Assembly: GCA_910587335.1 (NCBI GenBank)
Contig: CAJUMG010000002.1
Span: 113,678 to 177,677, forward strand
Reading direction: 5' to 3'
Length of the DNA stretch: 64,000 bases
Origin: an uncultured Oscillospiraceae bacterium
Lineage (GTDB): Bacteria; Bacillota; Clostridia; Oscillospirales; Ruminococcaceae
Made by a program: the position numbers and the translations under genes. The stretch's first letter is position 1. Each line of letters opens with the position of its first letter. The notes below the pieces were generated by a model, which was not told the origin of the DNA, searched no databases, and saw only the letters and a list, made by a program, of their open reading frames with translations. This document shows, in pieces, positions 34,697 through 43,753 of the stretch.

Positions 34697-35341
34697 ATGC
34701 AGTCGTTTTGGCTTTCTTTCCTTCATATTTTCCTTTTGTGCGCCGCCGTGTGTATTGACACCTTTGCCGCAGCGTTTGGCTTTGGCGCGGAAAAAATCCG
34801 TATTCCCACCCTTTCGGCGCTGGTGCTTTCCGCCGTATCCGCCGCCGCTTTGGCTCTGGCTATTCTGGCCGGCGGATGGCTGACACCCTTTCTGCCCGCC
34901 GGGCTGACCAGGTGGCTTTCCTGTCTGCTCCTTAGCGGAATGGGTCTTGTCAAGCTGTTCGACAGCGCCCTGAAACGGCTGGTGCGCCGCTTGCCGCAGC
35001 CGGGCCGAAAGCTTTCCTTTCGCCTATTTCGAATGCGCTTTCTGCTACATATCTGGGCGGACCCTGCCGCCGCGGACGCCGACTGCTCCAGCGTTTTGTC
35101 CGCCGCCGAATCGGTGACATTGGCGCTGGCCTTATCCAGCGATGGACTGGCCGCGGGCTTAGGCGGCGGTTTTTCCGGTCTTTCCCCTTGGGCGGTGTTT
35201 TTCTGCGGCGTCTTCACCAACTGGTTTTGTATCGCCGCAGGAAGTCTGGCCGGACAAAAAGCAGCTGTTCGCACCTCGTCCGACCTGTCCTGGCTAGGGG
35301 GCGGCATCCTTTTGATCATGGGACTGCTGGCGCTGCTGTAA
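34697..35341 (+). CDS. YtaF/MntP-like membrane protein
   Basis: A 214-residue membrane protein with about six helices arranged as two halves. VCIDTFAAAFGFGAEKI near the N terminus and ADADCSSVLSAAESVTLALALS-type sequence (split by the loop) in the second half, followed by SDGLAAGLGGGFSG, match the YtaF sporulation membrane protein group related to the manganese exporter MntP. The acidic residues in helices 1 and 4 are the expected ion-binding sites. A function in spore formation or metal export is inferred from the family. GGGAGG precedes the ATG. Confidence 0.82.
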   Translation: MQSFWLSFLHIFLLCAAVCIDTFAAAFGFGAEKIRIPTLSALVLSAVSAAALALAILAGGWLTPFLPAGLTRWLSCLLLSGMGLVKLFDSALKRLVRRLPQPGRKLSFRLFRMRFLLHIWADPAAADADCSSVLSAAESVTLALALSSDGLAAGLGGGFSGLSPWAVFFCGVFTNWFCIAAGSLAGQKAAVRTSSDLSWLGGGILLIMGLLALL

Positions 35342-35419
35342 CCCTTTTTCTATGGTTGGCCCGTCTGATGGAAAGCGATTTCTTTAAAAAGAAAAAACAG
35401 ATAAAATTCTGTGTTCCCC

Positions 35420-35512
35420 TTGACTTTCCCCTTTTGGCGTTATACAATGGAAAACGTTCGCATACCACAATATATTGTGGTGAGTTTTTGCGTATAACCA
35501 CATCAATAGTAT
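35420..35512 (+). promoter_or_regulatory. nrdD promoter with tandem NrdR boxes
   Basis: TTGACT (35420-35425) and TACAAT (35443-35448) are separated by 17 bp. Just downstream is a perfect 18-bp palindrome ACCACAATATATTGTGGT (35464-35481), a strong NrdR-box match. A weaker second box ACCACATCAATAGTAT lies at 35497-35512, 32 bp centre to centre (about three helix turns), the spacing expected for cooperative NrdR binding. The repressor NrdR would shut off nrdD when dATP is high. Confidence 0.85.
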
Positions 35513-35615
35513 ACAGTGGGGATATTTTCGACAAAATCCGCCACCGCAGGCTCGGCCTATTTATGGAAAACAAAAGCGCAAAGAAATAGTGAAAAGATGG
35601 AAAGGAACCAGCAGC

Positions 35616-37952
35616 ATGATTGAAATGATTGTCAAACGGGACGGACGGCAGGTAGCCTTTGATTCGAGCAAGATTACCGACGCCATTTATAAAGCAGCGC
35701 AGGTACTCGGCGGCAATGATCGGGAAACCGCCGAGGATTTGACCTGCAAGGTTATCGATTATCTGACCGAGCAGCTGCATGAAACCCGGCCGACGGTGGA
35801 ACAGGTACAGGACGCGGTGGAAAAGATTTTGATTGAAAACGGCCATGCCCGCACCGCGAAGGAATTTATCCTCTACCGGGCGGAGCGGACCCGTGTGCGG
35901 GACATGAATACCAAGCTCATGCGCATTTACGAGGATTTGACCTTTAAGCCGGCGGCGGACAACGACATCAAACGGGAAAACGCCAACATCGACGGGGACA
36001 CCCCCATGGGCACTATGCTCAAATACGGGTCCGAAGGGTCCAAGCAGTTTTGTGAGATGTATGTGCTGGATCCGGTATTTTCCAAGGCGCATACCGAAGG
36101 GGACATCCACATTCACGATCTGGACTTTTACACCCTGACTACCACCTGCTGCCAGATCGACATTGTCAAGTTGTTCAAAAACGGTTTCTGCACCGGTCAC
36201 GGTTTTTTACGGGAGCCCAACGATATCGCCAGCTACTCGGCGCTGGCCTGTATCGCCATCCAGTCCAACCAGAACGACCAGCACGGCGGGCAGAGCATTC
36301 CCAATTTTGACTACGGTATGGCGCCCGGCGTGCGCAAGACCTACCGGCGGGTTTATTCCCGCAATGTGGGCCGTGCGTTAGAATTGTTAGGCGGGTTGGA
36401 GGACGGAGAGGCCGCCGCCCGGCAGATTGCCCAAGAGGCGGAGAAGCAAAGCGGCCTGTGGCCGGTGCTGGCGGACGACAACGACTATCACCAATACGAA
36501 GCACCGGAGCTGGTCCGGTATATCCCGGAGGAGCTGGTGGAAAAAATTCAGCGATTCGCGGTGAAAAACGCCCAGAAGGAAACCTACCGCTCCACCTTTC
36601 AGGCGATGGAGGCGCTGGTACATAACCTGAACACCATGCACTCCCGCGCCGGCGCGCAGGTGCCGTTTTCCTCCATCAACTATGGTACCGACACTTCGCC
36701 GGAAGGCCGGCTGGTGATTGAGTGCATCCTGAAGGCGGAGGACGCGGGCCTTGGCAACGGCGAAACGCCCATCTTCCCCATCCATATTTTTAAGGTAAAA
36801 GAGGGGATTAACTACAACCCGGAGGATCCCAACTATGATTTGTTCAAGCTGGCCTGCCGGGTATCGGCCAAGCGGCTGTTCCCCAACTTTTCTTTCCTGG
36901 ACGCGCCGTTTAACCTACAGTATTACAAAGAGGGAGACTATAACACCGAGGTGGCCTACATGGGCTGCCGGACTCGCGTTATGGCCAACCACTATGATCC
37001 GAGCCGGGAGGTGACCTGTGGTCGGGGCAATTTGAGCTTTACCTCTATCAATCTGCCCCGTTTGGCCATAAAGGCCAACGGCAATGTAGATTTCTTCTTT
37101 GAGCAGCTGGACCGGATGCTGGATCTAGTCTGTGAACAGCTGATGGCCCGGTATAAAATTCAGGCGGCGAAAAAGGTCCGCAACTACCCCTTCCTCATGG
37201 GGCAGGGAGTTTGGCTGGACGCGGACCGGCTGAATCCGGACGACGAGGTGGGCGAGGTGCTCAAGCACGGCACCCTCACCGTCGGCTTTATCGGTCTTGC
37301 CGAGTGCCTGAAAGCGCTGATCGGTAGCCATCACGGTGAGTCTCAGGAGGCGCAGAACCTTGGTCTAAATATTGTGGGCTATATGCGCAAACGGATGGAC
37401 GAAATGAGCGAAAAAACCGGCTTTAACTATTCGCTGATTGCCACACCGGCGGAGGGGCTTTCCGGCCGCTTTGTCCGCATTGACAAGCAGAAATTCGGCA
37501 TCATTCCCGGGGTGACCGACCGGGATTACTATACCAACTCCTTCCATGTTCCGGTATATTACGACATCTCCGCCTTTGACAAGATTCGCCTGGAAGCGCC
37601 TTACCACAGCATGACCAACGGCGGACACATCTCCTACATTGAGATGGATGGGGACCCGTTAAAGAATCTGGACGCCTTTGAAAAGGTGGTTCGGTACATG
37701 AAGGAGTCCGGCATTGGCTACGGCTCCATCAACCATCCGGTAGACCGGGACCCCTGCTGCGGCTATACCGGTATTATCGACAACGAGTGCCCTGGCTGCG
37801 GCCGCCACGAAGGGGACGGCAACGAGGCGTTTGAGCGAATCCGCCGCATCACCGGCTATCTGGTGGGGACTATGGATTACTGGAACAACGCCAAACGGGC
37901 GGAGGAAAGCGACCGGGTAAAGCACGGCATAGCCCAGCCTGAGCAAATTTAA
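35616..37952 (+). CDS. nrdD: Anaerobic (class III) ribonucleoside-triphosphate reductase NrdD
   Basis: Oxygen-sensitive glycyl-radical enzyme that reduces NTPs to dNTPs. The 778-residue protein starts with an ATP-cone allosteric domain (IVKRDGRQVAFDSSKITDAI, about 5-24). The ten-stranded barrel follows, then a C-terminal zinc site (C714, C715 and the Cys pair of ECPGCG near 726-729) and the glycyl-radical loop RITGYL with G747. The ATG at 35616 is chosen because AAAGGA lies 9 bases before it; the GTG 27 bases upstream lacks a site. Regulated by NrdR boxes in its promoter; the activase gene nrdG follows. Confidence 0.97.
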   Translation: MIEMIVKRDGRQVAFDSSKITDAIYKAAQVLGGNDRETAEDLTCKVIDYLTEQLHETRPTVEQVQDAVEKILIENGHARTAKEFILYRAERTRVRDMNTKLMRIYEDLTFKPAADNDIKRENANIDGDTPMGTMLKYGSEGSKQFCEMYVLDPVFSKAHTEGDIHIHDLDFYTLTTTCCQIDIVKLFKNGFCTGHGFLREPNDIASYSALACIAIQSNQNDQHGGQSIPNFDYGMAPGVRKTYRRVYSRNVGRALELLGGLEDGEAAARQIAQEAEKQSGLWPVLADDNDYHQYEAPELVRYIPEELVEKIQRFAVKNAQKETYRSTFQAMEALVHNLNTMHSRAGAQVPFSSINYGTDTSPEGRLVIECILKAEDAGLGNGETPIFPIHIFKVKEGINYNPEDPNYDLFKLACRVSAKRLFPNFSFLDAPFNLQYYKEGDYNTEVAYMGCRTRVMANHYDPSREVTCGRGNLSFTSINLPRLAIKANGNVDFFFEQLDRMLDLVCEQLMARYKIQAAKKVRNYPFLMGQGVWLDADRLNPDDEVGEVLKHGTLTVGFIGLAECLKALIGSHHGESQEAQNLGLNIVGYMRKRMDEMSEKTGFNYSLIATPAEGLSGRFVRIDKQKFGIIPGVTDRDYYTNSFHVPVYYDISAFDKIRLEAPYHSMTNGGHISYIEMDGDPLKNLDAFEKVVRYMKESGIGYGSINHPVDRDPCCGYTGIIDNECPGCGRHEGDGNEAFERIRRITGYLVGTMDYWNNAKRAEESDRVKHGIAQPEQI

Positions 37953-37980
37953 AGTCGCGGCAAAGGGCGCGGCATATAAA

Positions 37981-38005
37981 AAGGGCGGACTTTTGTCCGC
38001 CCTTT
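37981..38005 (+). terminator. Hairpin between nrdD and nrdG
   Basis: AAGGGCGGAC-TTTT-GTCCGCCCTT forms a strong stem followed by TCCCC, not a long T-run. It probably attenuates rather than blocks transcription into nrdG, lowering activase relative to reductase. A TATAAT lies just after it (38010-38015). Confidence 0.7.
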
Positions 38006-38046
38006 CCCCTATAATTCACCACTTTTTAGAAAGGCTTGTGTGTATC

Positions 38047-38556
38047 ATGTCAACACCTATTCGATTGGCAGGCATTGTCCGGGAATCCATTGTAGACGGA
38101 CCCGGCATTCGGCTGGTCGTTTTTGTACAGGGCTGTCCCCATCACTGCGAAGGGTGCCACAACCCCGAATCCCACGATTTTTCCGGCGGGTATGACTGCG
38201 AACCGGAAAGAATTCTGGAGGCCATCCGCAAAAATCCGCTGCTGGACGGGGTGACCTTTTCCGGCGGCGAGCCCCTTTGTCAAGCGCGGGCGCTGCTGCC
38301 TTTGGCCCAGGAGATCAAAAAACTGGGGCTTAACCTGTTCATCTACACCGGAAGCGTATTTGAAACGCTGCTGGAGCAAAACGACCCGGATGTGATCGCT
38401 CTGCTGCGGGAGGGGGATTTTCTGGTCGATGGCCCCTACATCCAGGCCCAGCGGGATTTGACCCTGCTGTTTCGCGGCAGCGGGAACCAGCGGATTCTGG
38501 ATCTGCCCCAATCCTTGGCCCAAGGCAAGGGGGTACTGGCTCCCATTGGTCAGTGA
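38047..38556 (+). CDS. nrdG: Anaerobic ribonucleotide reductase activating protein NrdG
   Basis: Radical SAM activase that installs the glycyl radical on NrdD. The 169-residue protein has the [4Fe-4S] motif CPHHCEGC (C30, C34, C37), then NPESHDFSGG and VTFSGGEPL, the standard GGE motif. The ATG at 38047 gives the canonical start STPIRLAGIVRESIVDGPG; an in-frame GTG at 38038 is too near the AAAGG site. It is the second gene of the nrd unit. Confidence 0.95.
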   Translation: MSTPIRLAGIVRESIVDGPGIRLVVFVQGCPHHCEGCHNPESHDFSGGYDCEPERILEAIRKNPLLDGVTFSGGEPLCQARALLPLAQEIKKLGLNLFIYTGSVFETLLEQNDPDVIALLREGDFLVDGPYIQAQRDLTLLFRGSGNQRILDLPQSLAQGKGVLAPIGQ

Positions 38557-38579
38557 TGGCGCAAATACGAAGCGTTTGG

Positions 38580-38607
38580 CCGGGGATTTTTCCATCCCCG
38601 GTTTTTT
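38580..38607 (+). terminator. Terminator after nrdG
   Basis: CCGGGGA-TTTTTCCA-TCCCCGG followed by TTTTTT. Confidence 0.92.
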
Positions 38608-38638
38608 GATTTATACGTTTCGCCCTGCCAAATGGAAG

Positions 38639-39517
38639 CTATATCCGTTTCCAAAGCAGCTGATGGTCCTGGATATCGGCTTCCAGGCGGCGGCTGTCCT
38701 TCAGCCACGCCAGATAAGAGCGGACGGTGCTGCCTACCAAGGCATACTGCTCAAAGGTCATGGTCAGATTATAATGAGCAAAGAGCTTTTGCAAAATTTT
38801 TTCGAAGCACAGCGGCTCACCGCACAGCTTTAGGATTTGTTCGGCGATTTCGTACACTTTATCTATATTGTATTGGGCCAACGGCCGGATATTGTCGCAG
38901 GCTTCTGCATGGGCGGGGACGAAAAAGGCAGCCTCCATCTTTTTTACCGTCTCTAGCGAGGCGAGATAGGCCCCTACATCATAAAGAAAGCTGATCTGAT
39001 ATTTATCCAGCGTCTGGCGGCTGGAGAGACAGTCGGCCAAATAGACGGTGCCATCCGGGGTGCGAAAGCCGCACATATCGAAGGAATGTCCCGGAAGGGG
39101 GATGCTCTCAAAGCCCGTGGGGAGACTTTCCGGCGTGAGGTATTGGACGCTGCTTTCCTGTGCCAGCAAAAATTTATGCCGCAGTTCCCCAGCCGGATAG
39201 CCGCCGTACAGAAAAGCCGGCTCCAAAACCGGATGCCGGGTGAACGCGCATTCTATACCCGGCGCATAGATCTTACAGCCGGTCTGTCCCTGCAAATACC
39301 GGTTGCCGCCAATATGGTCCGCATGGGAATGGGTGTTATAAATCGCTTGCAGGTTCCAGCCGTTGGCTGTGAGGATTTTAAGCGCCTTGCGCCCGGCCTC
39401 CTTATCGTTGCCGCTGTCTATTAGGCAGACATCCGCGCCGCCGGTTCTTACCAGCCCGATTTTGGCTGGACACTGAATATAGTAATCGTTTTCCGAAACC
39501 TTAACCAGTTCGTACAT
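38639..39517 (-). CDS. MBL-fold metallo-hydrolase
   Basis: Metallo-beta-lactamase-fold hydrolase of 292 residues. The metal motif is THSHADHIGG (about 61-70); a further His lies in LPGHSF and an Asp in YLADCLSS, then PAHAE near 215. The C-terminal 70 residues add a winged-helix-like extension (QILKLCGEPLCFEKILQKLF) seen in some thiolesterase-type relatives. Substrate unknown. The ATG at 39517 follows AGGAGG at 8 bases. Confidence 0.88.
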   Translation of the reverse strand: MYELVKVSENDYYIQCPAKIGLVRTGGADVCLIDSGNDKEAGRKALKILTANGWNLQAIYNTHSHADHIGGNRYLQGQTGCKIYAPGIECAFTRHPVLEPAFLYGGYPAGELRHKFLLAQESSVQYLTPESLPTGFESIPLPGHSFDMCGFRTPDGTVYLADCLSSRQTLDKYQISFLYDVGAYLASLETVKKMEAAFFVPAHAEACDNIRPLAQYNIDKVYEIAEQILKLCGEPLCFEKILQKLFAHYNLTMTFEQYALVGSTVRSYLAWLKDSRRLEADIQDHQLLWKRI

Positions 39518-39593
39518 GCTCTTCTCCTCCTTTGCTTTGGGGCAGGTGTATTTTCCCCGCCGTTTGGGCACCGCTTTCTTCCCTGAGCCATAT

Positions 39594-39633
39594 AAAAAAG
39601 GAACCCGGCACCGTGTCCGGCGCCCCAGGTTCC
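39594..39633 (-). terminator. Minus-strand terminator after the 48-aa gene
   Basis: GGAACC (39600-39605) pairs with GGTTCC (39628-39633) with additional GC pairing inside. On the minus strand the stem is followed by six T residues. Confidence 0.82.
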
Positions 39634-39648
39634 CTTTGTCCGAAAGGA

Positions 39649-39795
39649 TTATTCGCCTTTGCGCGCCATAACAAAAGCGCCGGCCAGTATCGAAATAACA
39701 AACGAGACAGTCCCTGCTGCCGCCATGGACAGAGCGACGATTCCCCTCCAGCGGATATTCTTTCCGGCGGCAGGTTGTACCGGTCGATGCAGCAT
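39649..39795 (-). CDS. Small membrane protein of unknown function (48 aa)
   Basis: A short minus-strand gene with AGGAGG 7 bases before the ATG and its own terminator, which makes it convincing despite its size. The peptide starts MLHRPVQPAAGKNIRWRG, has one hydrophobic helix (about 19-42, with MAAAGTVSFVISILAGAFVM) and ends ARKGE. The N-terminal side is positively charged, so that end probably stays in the cytoplasm. No family recognised. Confidence 0.75.
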   Translation of the reverse strand: MLHRPVQPAAGKNIRWRGIVALSMAAAGTVSFVISILAGAFVMARKGE

Positions 39796-39897
39796 GGTTT
39801 TTCCTCCTTTTTGAATCGGCGTTGGATCCGTTTTGCCCAGACAGGAAAGCCGGGATCAGACCTCGCATCCGCCTGTCGCAAAACTGTAAATAATAAG

Positions 39898-39921
39898 AAA
39901 GCCCTGGCTGACCAGGGCTTT
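39898..39921 (-). terminator. Terminator after pckG
   Basis: AAAGCCCTGG-CTGA-CCAGGGCTTT; on the minus strand it is followed by CTTATTATTT. It closes pckG. Confidence 0.85.
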
Positions 39922-39934
39922 CCAAAGGGACGCA

Positions 39935-41707
39935 TTAGTCCAGATTCTTTTTCAGGGTTTCCAGCTCTGCTCTCAGCTCTTTGGGGAGCTTATCGCCGAA
40001 CTTCTGGTAGAATTCCTCGATGCCGGCGGCATCTTCTTTCCACAGGCCCTTATCTACATCCAGCAGTCCTTTGATGGTATCCAGATCAATATCCAGGCCC
40101 TCGATGTTGATATCTTCCGGCTTCGGCTCGTAGCCAATGGGGGTCTCAACCGCGTCGGCCTCGCCTTCGCAGCGGGCCAGAATCCACATCAGCACACGCA
40201 TATTATCGCCAAATCCCGGCCAGATGAAGTGACCCTCGTCATCGGTTCTGAACCAGTTGACGTTAAAGATTTTCGGCGCTTTATCCCCCAGCTTTTTGCC
40301 CATATCAAGCCAATGCTGGAAGTAATCGCCCATATGGTAGCCGCAGAAGGGCAGCATAGCCATAGGATCACGCCGGACAACGCCAACAGCGCCGGCCGCA
40401 GCAGCGGTGGTCTCCGAAGCCATGATGGAGCCTACGAACACGCCGTGCTCCCAGCTTCTTGCCTGATAGACCAGCGGTGCGGTTTTCGCCCGGCGGCCGC
40501 CAAAGATGATCGCGGAGATCGGCACGCCCTGGGGATCGTCGAATTTATCGCTGATGCAGGGGCAGTTTACGGCCGGAGCGGTAAACCGAGAGTTGGGATG
40601 CGCGCCTTTTTCGGTGGCGGTGCTGCCGTCCCAAGGCTGGCCCTTCCAGTCAACGGCGTTTTTAGGCGGGTTTTTATCAAGACCTTCCCACCAGACGGTG
40701 TTCTGATCCAGATCGTGACACACGTTGGTGAAGATGGTGTTTTTGCGGGTAGAGGCCAACGCGTTGGGGTTGGACTTTTCGTTGGTGCCGGGCGCTACGC
40801 CGAAGAAGCCGTTCTCCGGGTTGATCGCCCAAAGCCGTCCGTCAGGTCCAATGCGCATCCAGGCGATATCGTCGCCCACTGTCCAAACCTTATAGCCTTT
40901 TTTCTTATAGATTTCCGGCGGGATGAGCATAGCCAGGTTGGTCTTGCCGCAGGCAGACGGGAACGCCGCGGTGATATACTTCACCTCGCCCTGGGGATTC
41001 TCGATACCCAAAATCAGCATATGCTCGGCCATCCAGCCCTCGTTCTTGCCCTGATAGGAGGCAATACGCAAAGCAAAGCACTTTTTGCCCAAGAGCACGT
41101 TGCCGCCGTAAGCGGAGTTGATGGACCAAATGGTGTTATCCTCGGGGAAATGGACGATGTATCTTTCGTTTTCGTCCACATTCGCTTTGGAGTGCAGACC
41201 TCTTACAAAGTCGTTGGAGGTATCTCCCAGATGCTCAAACGCCTGGGCGCCCATTCTGGTCATGATATCCATGTTCAAAACAACATAGATCGAGTCGGTC
41301 AGCTCCACGCCGACTTTGGAGAAAGGAGAGCCGATGGGTCCCATAGAGTAGGGGATGACATACATGGTGCGGCCCTTCATAACGCCGTTAAACAATTTCC
41401 CCAGCTTTTCATACATAACCTTGGGATCTTCCCAGTTATTGGTGGGGCCTGCATCCTCTTTATTGCGGGAGCAGATGAAGGTTCTGTTTTCTACACGGGC
41501 AACGTCGCTGGGACGGGTTCTATGCAACAGACAGCCCGGAAGCTTTTCCTGGTTGAGCTCCTCCATCTCGCCGGTGGCAATCGCCTCGGCTCTGAGCCCC
41601 TTCAGCTGCTCCTCGCTGCCATCAATCCAGACAACCTGATCCGGAGTGGTCAGCGCAACCATTTCGTCCAGCCATTTTAATACATTTGGATTCTTCGTCA
41701 ATGCCAT
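39935..41707 (-). CDS. pckG: Phosphoenolpyruvate carboxykinase (GTP)
   Basis: Interconverts oxaloacetate + GTP and PEP + CO2 + GDP; in fermenters it often runs in the carboxylating direction. The 590-residue protein has the GTP-type kinase-1a loop FPSACGKTNLAMLIPP (about 246-261, with the reactive Cys), the kinase-2 motif VGDDIAWM, and the substrate/Mn region with RRAKTAPLVYQA. This is the GTP family, not the ATP-dependent one. The ATG at 41707 has GGAGAG upstream. With ppdK it links pyruvate, PEP and oxaloacetate, and the oxaloacetate could feed the Na+ pump decarboxylase if that enzyme is of the Oad type. Confidence 0.96.
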   Translation of the reverse strand: MALTKNPNVLKWLDEMVALTTPDQVVWIDGSEEQLKGLRAEAIATGEMEELNQEKLPGCLLHRTRPSDVARVENRTFICSRNKEDAGPTNNWEDPKVMYEKLGKLFNGVMKGRTMYVIPYSMGPIGSPFSKVGVELTDSIYVVLNMDIMTRMGAQAFEHLGDTSNDFVRGLHSKANVDENERYIVHFPEDNTIWSINSAYGGNVLLGKKCFALRIASYQGKNEGWMAEHMLILGIENPQGEVKYITAAFPSACGKTNLAMLIPPEIYKKKGYKVWTVGDDIAWMRIGPDGRLWAINPENGFFGVAPGTNEKSNPNALASTRKNTIFTNVCHDLDQNTVWWEGLDKNPPKNAVDWKGQPWDGSTATEKGAHPNSRFTAPAVNCPCISDKFDDPQGVPISAIIFGGRRAKTAPLVYQARSWEHGVFVGSIMASETTAAAAGAVGVVRRDPMAMLPFCGYHMGDYFQHWLDMGKKLGDKAPKIFNVNWFRTDDEGHFIWPGFGDNMRVLMWILARCEGEADAVETPIGYEPKPEDINIEGLDIDLDTIKGLLDVDKGLWKEDAAGIEEFYQKFGDKLPKELRAELETLKKNLD

Positions 41708-41797
41708 AACTTTTTGCTCTCCTTTCAAACCGGTATAGCCCGGTTTTGTTTGTCCATTTGGTTTTTGTTTTCAAAAACCAAACTTCTCACGTATATC

Positions 41798-41826
41798 ATT
41801 ATAACGAAGTTTTCAACCGATTGCAA
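41798..41826 (-). promoter_or_regulatory. Promoter for pckG
   Basis: On the minus strand TTGCAA (41821-41826) and TATAAT (41798-41803) are separated by 17 bp, about 90 bp before the pckG start. Confidence 0.8.
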
Positions 41827-41966
41827 GAGAAAGAATGTTAAATTCATAGCAATTTCATAAATGCACTTTTCATTCAATCCCCTTTACAATACAGCGATAG
41901 GAATCCTTTGGAAAGCTTTGCCTTTTGCCGGTCAAAAATTCTTCTTTTCGTATAAACAAAGCTTTA

Positions 41967-43190
41967 TTATACCACTTGAAATAGGTAAAACTTGAGATAA
42001 TTGGTCTGGGGGACGTTCCATAAAATTGGATGGTCGGCGGCTTGCTGACGCGCCTCGATCTGCCGTAGAGAGACCTTTGCGTCAAAGGCGGCGGAACGCA
42101 GCATACGACAAAAAAGCTCCTCGGTCATAAAGTGGGAGCAGGAACAGGTTGCCAGATATCCGCCCCGGGGCAAAAGCTTCATGGCCCGCAGGTTGATCTG
42201 CTTATAGCCCCGCAGGGCAGCGTCTACGGTGTTATGAGACTTGGTAAAGGCCGGCGGGTCCAGAATAATATAATCGTAAGAGCGGTTCGGCAAGGCGGAC
42301 AAAAGGTCGAACACATTGGCCGTCTCAAAGCTCATACAGTCCGAAAGGCCGTTTATATCCGCATTTTGCCGCGCCAGTTCCACCGCTTCTGGGGAGATAT
42401 CCACCGCATGGACATGGGCCGCCCCGGCCTTAGCCGCATTCAAGGCAAAGGAGCCGGTGTGGGTAAAGCAGTCCAGCACCCGCTTGCCGGGCGCCAGCGA
42501 CGCCGCGGCCAGACGGTTATACTTCTGGTCCAGAAAAAAGCCGGTTTTCTGTCCATTGGCAAAGTCCACCCGATACCGGATGCCATTTTCTACAATCTCT
42601 GTTTCAGTGCGGTCCGGCTGCGGCAGGCCCGGCAGCGGGAAAAAGCCTTTGTTTTCCTCCATCCCCTCCAGCCGGCGGATGGATACATCGTTTCGCTCAT
42701 ATAGCCCGCGGATGGTCTGCCCGTCTTCTTTCAGCAGCTGATACAATTCCTCGAACAGCAGGGGCTTGAGCCGCTCTATGCCAAGGCTCAGGGTCTGTGC
42801 TACCAGAATATCCCCAAAGCGGTCCACCGTAAGGCCGGGAAAATAGTCCGCCTCGCCAAAAATCAGGCGGCAGCAGTCTATATCCCTGCCCATAACCGTT
42901 TTGCGGTATTCCCAGGCGTGGGACAGACGCCGCCGGAAAAAATCCCGGTCAAACCGGTCGTTGGCATTGGTGGAAATGATCCGAACGCGAATTTTGGAGC
43001 GGCTGTTATAAAAGCCGGCTCCCAGATAGCGGCCCTTTTGGCTCACCGCTTCCACCAGGCTCCCATCCTTACAGGGGCCGTCCAGCGGCTGGACCTCCGT
43101 GTCGTAGATCCAGGGGTGCCCCTCCCGCAGACTCGCTTCTCCTTTTTTGGATATTTGCACCTTTGGCAGCGTTTTTGCTGTATTTTCCAT
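41967..43190 (-). CDS. Class I SAM-dependent rRNA methyltransferase (RlmI-like)
   Basis: A 407-residue protein of the PUA plus methyltransferase type that methylates a cytosine of 23S rRNA (RlmI group). The N-terminal PUA domain (ISKKGEASLREGHPWIY) is followed by the EEHEE-like linker and the Rossmann methyltransferase domain with LDCFTHTGSFALNAA (about 240-254), VDISPEAVELARQN and the catalytic motif ILDPPAFTKS (about 308). GGGGGAG precedes the ATG. The exact target base was not established. Confidence 0.88.
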   Translation of the reverse strand: MENTAKTLPKVQISKKGEASLREGHPWIYDTEVQPLDGPCKDGSLVEAVSQKGRYLGAGFYNSRSKIRVRIISTNANDRFDRDFFRRRLSHAWEYRKTVMGRDIDCCRLIFGEADYFPGLTVDRFGDILVAQTLSLGIERLKPLLFEELYQLLKEDGQTIRGLYERNDVSIRRLEGMEENKGFFPLPGLPQPDRTETEIVENGIRYRVDFANGQKTGFFLDQKYNRLAAASLAPGKRVLDCFTHTGSFALNAAKAGAAHVHAVDISPEAVELARQNADINGLSDCMSFETANVFDLLSALPNRSYDYIILDPPAFTKSHNTVDAALRGYKQINLRAMKLLPRGGYLATCSCSHFMTEELFCRMLRSAAFDAKVSLRQIEARQQAADHPILWNVPQTNYLKFYLFQVV

Positions 43191-43222
43191 CAAAAGCTCC
43201 CCCTTTTTGTTCGATACCGGCC

Positions 43223-43561
43223 CTACTGTCCGGCGCGGTATTGCTCCAACAGAATTCTGCTGGGACTGTCCGCCGGGATATGCGTCCGCCAATAGACGCA
43301 GGGGAATTCTACGCAGGCGCCGCAGTGGGGCAGCCTCCTTTTTTGGGCGCAGCTGCGGATAAAGCATTCCCGGCAGAAAGCCGGCAGTTCCCCTTCTTCC
43401 CTCCCGCAGCCCCGGCAATACATATCCGCCGCGGTAAGCGGCCGGTCCGATGTGGAGTACTGCCGGGCAAGCCGTTCCTTTTCCGCCATGTCGCCGCACA
43501 GGTCCGCCTGATATACCGGGCACCCGCTGCAAAAATAGCCGCAATAGGCCATATCCTCCAT
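43223..43561 (-). CDS. DUF3795 family Cys-rich protein
   Basis: A 112-residue protein with eleven or so Cys residues in pairs: YCGYFCSGCPVYQADLC, then YCRGCGREE, AFCRECFIRSC and HCGACVEFPC. This pattern is typical of DUF3795, a probable zinc- or iron-sulfur-binding family of unknown function. AAGGAG lies before the ATG, and it is 32 bp upstream of the methyltransferase on the same strand, so the two may be cotranscribed. Confidence 0.82.
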   Translation of the reverse strand: MEDMAYCGYFCSGCPVYQADLCGDMAEKERLARQYSTSDRPLTAADMYCRGCGREEGELPAFCRECFIRSCAQKRRLPHCGACVEFPCVYWRTHIPADSPSRILLEQYRAGQ

Positions 43562-43691
43562 ACGGATTTCTCCTTTTTTCGCATTTTATCCATCATAGCA
43601 CATTTTTGGCCGGAATTGAAGAGAGGGGCGCCGTTTCCCTGTCCAAGCGCAGGCGGGATGGGTGGTCCCAGAGGATTTTTGCCCGGTTTTC

Positions 43692-43720
43692 TTGTTCCGG
43701 TCCGGCGCCTATGGTATAAT
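43692..43720 (+). promoter_or_regulatory. Promoter upstream of the broken hydrolase and esterase gene
   Basis: TTGTTC (43692-43697) and TATAAT (43715-43720) are 17 bp apart, with TGG before the -10 (extended -10). Confidence 0.65.
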
Positions 43721-43753
43721 TATGATAAATGATTCTTTTAGTGAGGAAAGGCC

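Noticed and set aside
40229..41680. Open frame of 483 codons on the plus strand opposite pckG.
   Set aside because: Same explanation as for ppdK; pckG on the minus strand has all family motifs, promoter, ribosome binding site and terminator.
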